A stretch of 49,000 bases of DNA from JABCPE02 sp963530895 (GTDB taxonomy: Bacteria; Bacteroidota; Bacteroidia; Flavobacteriales; Weeksellaceae), in NCBI GenBank assembly GCA_963530895.1, contig CAUSFO010000004.1, forward strand, positions 1 through 49,000, written 5' to 3'. The notes below the pieces were generated by a model. That model saw nothing but the letters and a program-made list of their open reading frames with translations. It did no database searches and was not told the DNA's origin. Below are positions 34,070 through 42,133 of this stretch, piece by piece. How positions within the stretch are numbered: the stretch's first letter is position 1; each line of letters opens with the position of its first letter. A program made the position numbers and the translations under genes.

Positions 34070-35494
34070 ATGAATTCATTTATATTTAGATTATTTCCAT
34101 TATTGATAATGACTCTTGGAGCTGTTGTCTATGGAATTAACTTTTTTTCACCTCTTTCTAAGGCGGTGCTCTCTGGGACGCATTTTGTCATCGGTGGAGC
34201 TTTTTTATTTTATGCCATTTTGAAAAAAGACCTTACGACTTGGATACTTACCAGCATGATTGTGGGCGTGGTGATAGGTGTGGAGTTTCCTGGTGTAGCG
34301 ATGGCTCTACAGCCTCTGAGCAGTGGGTTTATCAAATTAGTAAAAACCATTGTAGGTCCTATTCTGTTCGCAACTTTGGTTTATGGAATTGCTGGACATT
34401 CTGACCTAAAACAAGTAGGAAGAATGGCATGGAAATCTTTGCTTTATTTCAATGTGGCGACCACACTTGCTATTTTAATAGGTTTGGTATCCATCAATAT
34501 TTCAAATGCTGGTGTAGGGATAGATTTGAGCCAATTTCCTCAGCACGACCTGCCCACAGGTTCTGGAGTTAAAGAAAATGATATAAAGGCTCTAAAACAA
34601 ATTCCTGAAGCTGACCAATGGATATACAAGGTAACGGCTTTCTTTCGTGATATTTTTCCTGAAAACATTATAAAATCTATTTATGAAAATCAGGTACTGC
34701 AAATTGTAGTTTTCTCTGTGGTTTTTGGTATCGGACTGGCTATGCTGGATGAGAAAAAGAAAAAACCGATGATAGATTTCGTGGAAAGTCTAGCAGAAGT
34801 GATGTTTAAATATACTAAAATAGTGATGTATTTTGCTCCTGTGGGAGTAGGTGCAGCTATGGCATACACGGTAGGACATATGGGAATAGACATTTTAAAA
34901 TATTTGTTCTTACTCCTGCTGACTCTTTATGCCGCGATATTTGTATTTGTTATGCTGGTATTACTGCCGTTGGCTATGTATCTGAAAATTCCAATCAAGA
35001 ACTTCGTTTCTGCCATCAAAGAGCCTGTTTCTATCGCCTTTGCTACGACAAGTTCTGATGCCGCTTTACCTAAAGTAATGAGCAATATGGAAGCTTTTGG
35101 CGTGCCTCGTAGAATTGTTTCCTTTGTGGTGCCTACGGGATATAGTTTTAATCTTGATGGGACTGCGCTTTACCTATCATTAGCATCTATATTCGTGGCT
35201 CAGGCCGCTGGGATGGAATTGACTTTCGGACAGCAGCTGCTGATGTGCCTTACATTGATGATTACAAGTAAAGGAGTGGCAGCCATACCGAGAGCCTCTC
35301 TGATTGTCCTTATCGCTACAGCTGAGCAATTTGGGCTTCCGCTGATTATCATCTCAGCTATTTTAGGAATAGATGAACTGATGGATATGGGAAGAACCTC
35401 TCTGAATGTGATAGGAAACTGTATGGCTTCCGTTTTCATCGCAAAATGGGAAGGAGAATTTGATCAAGAAAAAGCAGAAAATTATGGAAAATAG
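34070..35494 (+). CDS. Dicarboxylate/amino acid:cation symporter (DAACS family)
   Basis: Inner-membrane carrier of the glutamate/aspartate/C4-dicarboxylate family, 474 residues, driven by sodium or protons. Two short hydrophobic segments before the standard core (about 1-70) make it slightly longer than GltP or DctA. Family marks are GFIKLVKTIVGPILFATLVYGIAG, AFATTSSDAALPKVM (the serine-rich re-entrant loop), SFVVPTGYSFNLDGTALYLSLA with the NxDGT substrate motif, SKGVAAIPRASLIVL, and GIDELMDMGRTSLNVIGN. The substrate cannot be set more precisely. The stop overlaps the next gene by 11 bases. Confidence 0.92.
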   Translation: MNSFIFRLFPLLIMTLGAVVYGINFFSPLSKAVLSGTHFVIGGAFLFYAILKKDLTTWILTSMIVGVVIGVEFPGVAMALQPLSSGFIKLVKTIVGPILFATLVYGIAGHSDLKQVGRMAWKSLLYFNVATTLAILIGLVSINISNAGVGIDLSQFPQHDLPTGSGVKENDIKALKQIPEADQWIYKVTAFFRDIFPENIIKSIYENQVLQIVVFSVVFGIGLAMLDEKKKKPMIDFVESLAEVMFKYTKIVMYFAPVGVGAAMAYTVGHMGIDILKYLFLLLLTLYAAIFVFVMLVLLPLAMYLKIPIKNFVSAIKEPVSIAFATTSSDAALPKVMSNMEAFGVPRRIVSFVVPTGYSFNLDGTALYLSLASIFVAQAAGMELTFGQQLLMCLTLMITSKGVAAIPRASLIVLIATAEQFGLPLIIISAILGIDELMDMGRTSLNVIGNCMASVFIAKWEGEFDQEKAENYGK

Positions 35495-35981
35495 AAAAAA
35501 TCAATTGAGGAATATTTTTAGTATTTTACTCGTATCTTTCTCTGTGGGACTGTTTGCACAAAACAAGTTTTCTTTTAAGGAAGATATCCTTGCCAAAACG
35601 GCTATCGGTCTGGATTACAACTACATTGGCAGAAATTCCCTCGCTGTAGGTATAGATTATAATGCGGGAAGTCAGGAAAAATCCATTACAATAGGAGCTT
35701 TTGGGCGCTATTTCAGAGGAGTAGACAGCAAAGACCATTTTATCCCAGAACTAAAAGTAGGATACTACGACGGCGGCGGATATGCTGGTATGATGGTTTC
35801 TACTAAACATTTCAGTCCTATCGTAGGTTTTTCTCTTTTGAAATTCATGAATGTCTATGGCGGATATTCTATCCCTTTTGATTCTGAAAAAAACCTAAAA
35901 GGCTTTTCTATAGGAGTAAGTATCAATATAGGTCTGACCTATATGAGTAAATATTACGATAAATTCGTTTTTATGCGATAA
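35484..35981 (+). CDS. Small secreted protein, possibly outer-membrane barrel-like
   Basis: I do not recognise the family. Starting at the ATG at 35484 the product has about 165 residues with a signal peptide (RNIFSILLVSFSVGLFAQ). The mature part alternates hydrophobic and polar residues with many Gly and Tyr (IGLDYNYIGRNSLAVGIDYNAGS, GYYDGGGYAGMMV), as in small beta-barrels, and ends in FVFMR. The longer frame from 35460 would put charged residues ahead of the signal and is less likely. The gene overlaps the symporter gene by 11 bases, so the two are translated from one message. Confidence 0.65.
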   Translation: MENRKNQLRNIFSILLVSFSVGLFAQNKFSFKEDILAKTAIGLDYNYIGRNSLAVGIDYNAGSQEKSITIGAFGRYFRGVDSKDHFIPELKVGYYDGGGYAGMMVSTKHFSPIVGFSLLKFMNVYGGYSIPFDSEKNLKGFSIGVSINIGLTYMSKYYDKFVFMR

Positions 35982-35982
35982 A

Positions 35983-36009
35983 AAAAACTCCACTAAATGT
36001 GGAGTTTTT
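35983..36009. terminator. Bidirectional terminator between the secreted-protein gene and ftsZ
   Basis: Perfect 11-bp inverted repeat AAAAACTCCAC/GTGGAGTTTTT (35983-35993 with 35999-36009), five-base loop, followed by T runs on both strands. It ends the rnhB-side transcripts and the dcw cluster transcript. Confidence 0.9.
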
Positions 36010-36013
36010 ATTT

Positions 36014-37912
36014 TTAGTCTACATCTTTATTTAAGAATTTATTTCGTCTTACTTCCATTTTTCCTTTGTCATTTTCAGAAATAAAACTAGATATTTTTTG
36101 TTCCCTATCTAATGGATTTTCAAAATCAACATCTATATTTCTTCTTCTGAAAGCAGGAATCATTTCATAGATGTCTATTTTTTTCTCATCATTTCCTTGA
36201 AATTTAGAAGAATTAAACTCTTTTAATTTATTTCTTCTTTCCTGTATTCTGCTATCTTCCTCTTCCGTTCTTCTTTTTTCAATGATGGTAAATTCCTCTT
36301 TTTGTTCTACATTAGGAAAATCATTTTTTGGAGTTTGTGGCTGAGCTTGATTGTTAGTTACAGAAACTTTTGGTTGTTCCTTTTGAGGAGCAGTTTCCTC
36401 TCTCATTTCCACTCTGAAATTAACTGGCGCTTCTTTCACTTGAAAAGAAAAATCTTCTTCTTTTGGTTTATCTTCCTCTAAATCAAAAGTAAAAGAAACT
36501 GGCTCCAGCTCAGCATAAGAAAATAAATCATATTCTTTCACTGGCTCTTCTTCCGCTTCGAAAAAAGAAGATTCTTCTTCCTCTCTGAACTTAAAACCCA
36601 TCGCGAAATCATCCTCTTTTCTCTCCTCTAGCACAGTTGTCTGGTGAAAATCAAACTTTTCTTCTGCTTTTTCTACTGAAAAACTATTGGTAGGAAAATT
36701 AGAATTGGTGTTAGAGTTTGAGTTAGAATTATTATCTAAACGAAAAAACTGTCTTTTCTGTTCTTCTCTAACTTCTTGTCTATTACTTGGTCTGCGAACA
36801 TCATTCGCAGGAGTTTCTTTAACAGGTTGAGATTCTACAACTGGTATATCTGGTTTTTTAATACCTCCATTCAAATCATGAATAATACGCTCTGCTGGGA
36901 TAGCTGTATTTTTCTCATGTTCAGGCGCGAATCCTGTCGCTACCACTAAGACCTTAATAGACTCTCCTAATCCATCCTCTGTTCCTACCCCAAAAATAAC
37001 ATCCGCCTTGTTTCCTCCTCCTGCTTCATTCTGGATATAACTACTAATGAATTTAATTTCATTCATTTTCGCTTTATGCTCATCTCCACTTAGAATGAGA
37101 AGCATAACTTTTTTCGCTCCTGTAATCTTATTATCATTTAACAATGGGGAGTCTAGTGCTCTCTTGACTGCATCTTCTGCTCTATTCTCTCCTGATGCTA
37201 TTCCTATAGACATCAATGCTGTTCCTGAATTTTCAAGGACAGTTTTAGCATCACGGAAGTCAATATTAACTTTAAATGGTGCCGTAATAACCTCAGCCAT
37301 ACCTTTAGCAGCGTTGGTCAGCACTTCATTTGCTTGAGAAAATGCTTCCTCGTAGTCTAAATCAGGATATTGTTCTGCCAGTCTATCATTATTTATAATA
37401 ATCAAAGAATCTACATTTTCTCTTAGTTTTTCTAATCCAGAATGAGCCTGTTCCAGCCTTCTTTTTCCTTCAAAATCAAAAGGCAAAGTCACAATCGCCA
37501 CAGTGAGAATACCCAATTCTTTGGCAACCTGAGCAACCACTGGTGCAGCACCTGTACCTGTACCACCACCCATGCCCGCGGTGATAAAGACCATTTTGGT
37601 GTTATGACCAAGCGCTTCTCTGATATCATCCATACTTTCGATAGCGGCCTTTTCACCTACTTCTGGATCTGCTCCTGCACCTAGCCCTTCTGTTGTTCGT
37701 GTTCCAAGCTGAACTTTATTAGATACCGAATGTTCATCCAACGCCTGTGCATCCGTGTTTAGCACAATAAAATCAACTCCATGGATACCTCTTTCGTACA
37801 TGTGCTGTAGTGCATTATTTCCTCCACCACCTACACCAATCACTTTAATAATAGACGATTTATCTTTAGGAGAATTGAAGTCTATTTTTATATCTTGATT
37901 AAAACCTCCCAT
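36014..37912 (-). CDS. ftsZ: Cell division protein FtsZ
   Basis: Tubulin-like GTPase forming the division ring, 632 residues. The GTPase core (about 1-335) has KVIGVGGGGNNALQHM, the tubulin signature GGGTGTG at 115-121, and NIDFRDAKTVLENSGTALMSIG. A very long charged linker follows (about 340-580), including an Asn/Ser-rich run (residues 392-405) coded by a short repeated sequence. The FtsA-binding C-terminal peptide is IPAFRRR at 585-591, followed by a further 41-residue tail. It is the last gene of the dcw cluster and lies 49 bases after ftsA. Confidence 0.97.
   Translation of the reverse strand: MGGFNQDIKIDFNSPKDKSSIIKVIGVGGGGNNALQHMYERGIHGVDFIVLNTDAQALDEHSVSNKVQLGTRTTEGLGAGADPEVGEKAAIESMDDIREALGHNTKMVFITAGMGGGTGTGAAPVVAQVAKELGILTVAIVTLPFDFEGKRRLEQAHSGLEKLRENVDSLIIINNDRLAEQYPDLDYEEAFSQANEVLTNAAKGMAEVITAPFKVNIDFRDAKTVLENSGTALMSIGIASGENRAEDAVKRALDSPLLNDNKITGAKKVMLLILSGDEHKAKMNEIKFISSYIQNEAGGGNKADVIFGVGTEDGLGESIKVLVVATGFAPEHEKNTAIPAERIIHDLNGGIKKPDIPVVESQPVKETPANDVRRPSNRQEVREEQKRQFFRLDNNSNSNSNTNSNFPTNSFSVEKAEEKFDFHQTTVLEERKEDDFAMGFKFREEEESSFFEAEEEPVKEYDLFSYAELEPVSFTFDLEEDKPKEEDFSFQVKEAPVNFRVEMREETAPQKEQPKVSVTNNQAQPQTPKNDFPNVEQKEEFTIIEKRRTEEEDSRIQERRNKLKEFNSSKFQGNDEKKIDIYEMIPAFRRRNIDVDFENPLDREQKISSFISENDKGKMEVRRNKFLNKDVD
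36697..36736 (-). repeat. Asn/Ser low-complexity repeat in the ftsZ linker
   Basis: The coding strand repeats AAY-TCT/TCA-type codons, giving alternating Asn and Ser with one Thr (NNNSNSNSNTNSN pattern) in the disordered linker of FtsZ. Short in-frame repeats like this can change length between strains without breaking the gene. Confidence 0.6.
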
Positions 37913-37961
37913 ATGTTTATGTTATCTTTTTATATCCTTGTTTTTTTATTTTTTCTTTTAA

Positions 37962-39353
37962 TTAATTTTCTTCTTCCTCAAAAAAATTCTTAAACTTTTT
38001 CAAGAAACGCACACTCCATGCTTCTTGTTTAATTTCTTCTTGAGTATCTTTTGGTGATACATTTTCTGTCTGCTTCTCCACAGGTTTTGGAGCTGGCTCT
38101 GGCTCTATCTCTACTGGCTTGGAAACATCTTCTTTTTTGCCTTGTAGCTCTAACCTTTCTTGTTTTTCATTGATTCTAAGACTCTCCATCAGTAATCCAA
38201 TAGCTGTGGAATACTCTGGACTTCTCAAAAGCTGGTTTTTATCATTAATGATATACTCATTGGCATAACCTATTCTACAATCAAATCCTGTTACATAATT
38301 TGCCAACTGACGAAGGTTTTTCAAGTTGGAACCTCCACCTGTAAGCACCATTCCTGCGATAAGTTTTCTTTTCTGCTCATTAACTCCGTAGGATTTCAGT
38401 TCATAAGCTCCATAGGATTTTAGTTCATTATTTACCATCTCTAGGATTTCCTCCACTCTCGCACTGATAATACTTGCAAGGGTTTTTAAAGAAATTTCCT
38501 TTTCCTCTCTTCCGTGAAGCCCTGGTATGGTAACATAAGCATTTTCTTTTTCCAATTCAGGAACTGCTGAACCAAAATTTATCTTTAACTGCTCTGCGTG
38601 TTTTTCTATGATAGAACACCCCTCCTTGATATCTTCTGTGATGATTCCTCCTCCGTAAGGTATAACGCAAGTATGACGGATAATATTATCCTTAAAAACA
38701 GCTACATCTGTAGTTCCTCCTCCTATATCTACAATAGCCACTCCTGCTTCTTTCTCCTCTTGAGTAAGAACAGCCTCAGCAGATGCCAGAGGCTCCAAAG
38801 TCAAAGCTTCCAGCTCTAAACCTGCTTCTTTGACACATCGAACCACATTCTTGATAGATGCCATCTGTCCCACTACCACATGAAACTTAGCTTCTAGACG
38901 AGTTCCATGCATACCTATTGGTTCTATAATTTCTTCTTCAGAATCTACTTTATATTCTTGTGGAAGGACATGGATAATCTCTTCACCTGGATGCACGGCT
39001 ATTTTCTTAACCTGCTCTTTTAGTTTTGATATATCCACTTCAGTGATATAGGACTCTGGGTCTTGTCTCCCTATATAATCTGTATGCTGTAAGGAACGGA
39101 TATGTTTCCCTGCAATACCTACAGTTACTTTTTTAATAGGAACTTTTGCTGACTTTTCTGCCTCGCTGATAGCGGCTTTAATGGAACTAATGGTATGAGC
39201 GATGTTATGCACTATACCTTTTCGTACACCGAGACTCTTGCTCTTTCCTACTCCCATCACCTCTATCTTCCCATGAGCGCTTCTACGCCCTACTATGGCT
39301 ACTATCTTTGTCGTCCCTATATCTAGTCCTACTGAATATTCATTTGCTTCCAT
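37962..39353 (-). CDS. ftsA: Cell division protein FtsA
   Basis: Actin-like protein that ties FtsZ to the membrane, 463 residues. ATPase marks are VGLDIGTTKIVAIVGRR, VAIVDIGGGTTDVAVF and AGMVLTGGGSNLKNL. The 1C domain specific to FtsA lies at about 85-165 (VTVGIAGKHIRSLQHTDYI). A Pro/Glu/Lys-rich linker follows the core, and the C-terminal amphipathic helix is probably WSVRFLKKFKNFFEEE. Between about residues 309 and 324 the unit ELKSYGxx occurs twice in tandem, a small insertion. It lies 18 bases after ftsQ and 49 before ftsZ. Confidence 0.97.
   Translation of the reverse strand: MEANEYSVGLDIGTTKIVAIVGRRSAHGKIEVMGVGKSKSLGVRKGIVHNIAHTISSIKAAISEAEKSAKVPIKKVTVGIAGKHIRSLQHTDYIGRQDPESYITEVDISKLKEQVKKIAVHPGEEIIHVLPQEYKVDSEEEIIEPIGMHGTRLEAKFHVVVGQMASIKNVVRCVKEAGLELEALTLEPLASAEAVLTQEEKEAGVAIVDIGGGTTDVAVFKDNIIRHTCVIPYGGGIITEDIKEGCSIIEKHAEQLKINFGSAVPELEKENAYVTIPGLHGREEKEISLKTLASIISARVEEILEMVNNELKSYGAYELKSYGVNEQKRKLIAGMVLTGGGSNLKNLRQLANYVTGFDCRIGYANEYIINDKNQLLRSPEYSTAIGLLMESLRINEKQERLELQGKKEDVSKPVEIEPEPAPKPVEKQTENVSPKDTQEEIKQEAWSVRFLKKFKNFFEEEEN
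38384..38431 (-). repeat. 24-bp tandem duplication inside ftsA
   Basis: Two adjacent 24-base units (38384-38407 and 38408-38431) agree at 20 of 24 positions and encode ELKSYGAY and ELKSYGVN-like units. The frame is kept. From family memory one unit is normal here, so this looks like an in-frame duplication that has since drifted. Confidence 0.65.
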
Positions 39354-39371
39354 CTAATATTCGTGTTTTTA

Positions 39372-40238
39372 CTATTTCTTTTTATCTTTGTTTTCCTCTG
39401 ATTTCTCAGATTTTGGTTTTGTTTCTTCTTTTTTGCTTTCAGTGTCAGAGTCTTTCTTTACTTCCTCCTTACTTTTTTCATCAGGTTTATAGACTCTCTC
39501 CTTGGATTCTTTATCTTCATTTCCCTTTCGTAGAGTAGTCACTATTTGATTATCATATTTCACTGAAATCTTTGAATATTTCATTTGGTCTTGATAAATC
39601 AAATATTTTTCTACAAAAGTCTTAAATCCTTTTATCTTAAACCCTAAATTTTCCAGCCTTCCCAGCTCCACAACATAGTTCCCATCATTGGTCATCAGAT
39701 AATAATCATTTCCCTTTTTACTAATCCCAACAAAGAAATTTTTGCTAAAATCATCTCTATTTATGATTTTCACAAGGTTCACCAGCATGGGATATTCCTC
39801 TGGATTTACCTTTCCAGAAACCAACATACACTGGTAGGAGTAGTCACCAGACGCAGGGAATTCCACTCCTTTTTCATCTACATAAAAAGATTTATCTTTT
39901 TTTGAAAGCCGAAAAATAGGAATTCTCTGGCTAATATCCAAATTTAATTGTCCATTTAGTTTCAAGTAAACATTCGCACTATCCACCATGGGCATTGCTC
40001 TTATCGCCCTTTCCAAGGACAAAATATTCAAATCTCCTATCCTATTTGTCGGATTTTCCCTTCTTATGATTTCTCTGACAATTTTATCATTGATAAAAAA
40101 CACAGGTTCTTTTTGCAGCATTTTCACTACGATATCCTCCACAGGTCTATTATTAAACCTTTGTAAAGAAAATCTGAGCAGAAATATCCAAATTCCCGCT
40201 ACGAAAATGATTTTCAAAAACCTATACTTTTTTTTCAT
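39372..40238 (-). CDS. ftsQ: Cell division protein FtsQ/DivIB
   Basis: Bitopic divisome protein, 288 residues. A short basic cytoplasmic end (MKKKYRFLK) precedes one membrane helix (IIFVAGIWIFLLRFSL). The POTRA-like region follows (VKMLQKEPVFFINDKIVREIIRRE) and the FtsQ domain includes VDSANVYLKLNGQLNLDISQRIPIFRL and FYVDEKGVEFPASG. The C-terminal 50 residues are low-complexity Lys/Glu/Ser, probably disordered. It stands between murC (2-base gap) and ftsA. Sequence conservation in this family is low, but position and motifs agree. Confidence 0.92.
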   Translation of the reverse strand: MKKKYRFLKIIFVAGIWIFLLRFSLQRFNNRPVEDIVVKMLQKEPVFFINDKIVREIIRRENPTNRIGDLNILSLERAIRAMPMVDSANVYLKLNGQLNLDISQRIPIFRLSKKDKSFYVDEKGVEFPASGDYSYQCMLVSGKVNPEEYPMLVNLVKIINRDDFSKNFFVGISKKGNDYYLMTNDGNYVVELGRLENLGFKIKGFKTFVEKYLIYQDQMKYSKISVKYDNQIVTTLRKGNEDKESKERVYKPDEKSKEEVKKDSDTESKKEETKPKSEKSEENKDKKK

Positions 40239-40240
40239 TC

Positions 40241-41590
40241 TTATCTATTCTCCAACCACTCCACTATCCCATCATAGAGGGTATCTATATTTCCTGCACC
40301 TACCGTGAGCAGAACATCAAAATCCTTACTTTTGATTTTATCAAATGCAGCCGCAAGGGTAGAAACTTCTTTATTTTGCAAATTTACTTTTTCTAACAAC
40401 CACTCGGAAGTAATTTCGGAAAAATTTTCTTGTAATTCTCTCGCTGGGTAAATATCCAGAAGCAATAGTTCATCTGCTTTGGACAGACTTTCCGCGAAAC
40501 CATCAGCGAAATCCTTCGTTCTGCTGAAAAGATGCGGCTGAAAAACCACCAAAAGTTTTTTATCAGGATTAAATTCTCGGATGGAATTTATCACTGCATT
40601 CAGCTCCGTCGGGTGGTGGGCGTAGTCATCCACATAGATTTTCCCATTGGCATATTTATGTCTAGTGTAGCGGCGTTTTATCCCTTTGAAACCAGCTATT
40701 GCTTTCTTCAAAACCTCAAAATCCACTCCAAGATGATGAAGCAGGGCCAATGCTCCTGTGGCGTTTTCCACATTATGTATCCCTGGGATTTCCCACTCAA
40801 ACTGATGAGTTTCTCCATCTTTTGTATGAAAATCAAAACTGATTTTTTCGCCTTTCATCTGGAGATTATCAGAATAATAATCCGCCTTCTCATTCACCGC
40901 ATAAGTCTGGGCATTTCTGGTAATTTTTATTCCTTTTCTCACAAAAAGCTGGCGGTCATCAGGAACCAAATTCGCGAAATCCTCAAAGCCCTGCTCTATA
41001 GTTTCTTTGTCGCCATATATATCGAGATGGTCAGCATCCGTAGAAGTGATTATCGCCCAGTCTGGTGACAGATTTAGAAAACTTCGGTCGTATTCATCGG
41101 CTTCCAAAACGGAATATTGATTGCCATTAAACATAAAATTAGACCCAAAATTCTCCGAAATTCCGCCTAAAAAAGCCGAAAACGGAAGCCCTGCCTCCTT
41201 GCAGAGATGAGCCACAAGGCAGGAAGTGGTCGTTTTCCCGTGAGTTCCCGCCACAGCGATGCATTCGGTATTTTCGGTGACCATTCCCAATACTTTTGCT
41301 CGTTTCAAAACTGAAAATCCCTGCTGATTGAAATAATCCAAAATCTGCAGTTCCTTAATCGCTGGTGTAAAAATCACAAGTGTTTTAGTCTTATCTAAAG
41401 CACTGATTTCCTCGGTAATTCCATCTTCGAACTGAATAGCAATTCCCTCTTCCTGCAGTTTTTCAGTCAGTTTTGTCTCGGTTTTATCATATCCTAAAAC
41501 ATTCTTTCCCAGACTTTTAAAATATCTCGCAAGAGCGGACATTCCTATTCCGCCAATTCCTATGAAATAAAAGTTTTTATATTGTTTCAT
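40241..41590 (-). CDS. murC: UDP-N-acetylmuramate--L-alanine ligase
   Basis: Adds L-alanine to UDP-MurNAc in the cytoplasm, first of the Mur ligases. The N-terminal domain opens with FYFIGIGGIGMSALARYF. The ATP-binding P-loop is CIAVAGTHGKTTTSCLVAHL, followed by LEADEYDRSFLNL and TDADHLDIYGD. The C-terminal domain has YVDDYAHHPTELNAVI and FQPHLFSRTKDF. I use the ATG at 41590; an upstream in-frame GTG is a poorer choice. Length 449 is normal. It lies 15 bases after the unknown zinc-ribbon gene and 2 before ftsQ. Confidence 0.97.
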   Translation of the reverse strand: MKQYKNFYFIGIGGIGMSALARYFKSLGKNVLGYDKTETKLTEKLQEEGIAIQFEDGITEEISALDKTKTLVIFTPAIKELQILDYFNQQGFSVLKRAKVLGMVTENTECIAVAGTHGKTTTSCLVAHLCKEAGLPFSAFLGGISENFGSNFMFNGNQYSVLEADEYDRSFLNLSPDWAIITSTDADHLDIYGDKETIEQGFEDFANLVPDDRQLFVRKGIKITRNAQTYAVNEKADYYSDNLQMKGEKISFDFHTKDGETHQFEWEIPGIHNVENATGALALLHHLGVDFEVLKKAIAGFKGIKRRYTRHKYANGKIYVDDYAHHPTELNAVINSIREFNPDKKLLVVFQPHLFSRTKDFADGFAESLSKADELLLLDIYPARELQENFSEITSEWLLEKVNLQNKEVSTLAAAFDKIKSKDFDVLLTVGAGNIDTLYDGIVEWLENR

Positions 41591-41605
41591 CACTGATATT
41601 CTAAT

Positions 41606-42133
41606 TCAAATTTTCGCTATTTTTTCTTCCACTTCTTTTATTTTACCAATCCAAAAATCAATGGCATCTTCATTTTTTACAAAACCATTTTTAGATTTTA
41701 GTTTTGAAGGAATTTGACAGATATAATAAAAATTTTTGTCATTATCCCTTTGTATTTCAGCTTTACTCGCTGGCTCTGTTCTACTTCTAAAAAACTTGAG
41801 CTGCTCTTCATAACCTTCCCTAATTCCTTTAAAATAGGCAAGTAGTGCATCTCTGTCCCGTGGGATATATCCAGGCCCCGAACAACCGCAGGAATGGAAA
41901 GTAATCCCTACTTGATAGAGTTTTTGGAGATGCTCCCATGCTTTTTTATCATTTTTAGATGGCGAGGCAAAATCTAGTCCCATGTCTGCCATAGGCTTTC
42001 CACACTGAGGGCATTTGGCTATATCATTCTGCTCTCCCTTTCTAATGTCATAAAAAAGCCTTCTTTTAAAGGTTTTCCTACAATTAAAACATGCATAATG
42101 CGGTTTGTAAGAAACCATCGCATATCTACACAT
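41606..42133 (-). CDS. Hypothetical Cys-rich, zinc-ribbon-like protein in the dcw cluster
   Basis: I do not recognise a family. The 175-residue product has paired cysteines in zinc-ribbon style: CFNC (Cys15, Cys18), CPQC (Cys41, Cys44), and CGC (Cys82, Cys84), plus Cys2. The first two pairs probably bind one zinc. The rest is charged and helical, with no signal peptide or membrane segment. Its ATG follows the murG stop with no gap, so its translation is likely coupled to murG; murC starts 15 bases after it. The standard dcw order has no gene here. Confidence 0.7.
   Translation of the reverse strand: MCRYAMVSYKPHYACFNCRKTFKRRLFYDIRKGEQNDIAKCPQCGKPMADMGLDFASPSKNDKKAWEHLQKLYQVGITFHSCGCSGPGYIPRDRDALLAYFKGIREGYEEQLKFFRSRTEPASKAEIQRDNDKNFYYICQIPSKLKSKNGFVKNEDAIDFWIGKIKEVEEKIAKI

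Noticed and set aside
40532..41068. 178-codon open frame antisense to murC
   Set aside because: It is a shadow of murC with no domain and an aromatic/Ile-rich composition typical of antisense frames in AT-rich genes.
41591..41593. GTG start one codon before the murC ATG
   Set aside because: The adjacent ATG at 41590 gives the expected MurC N terminus.
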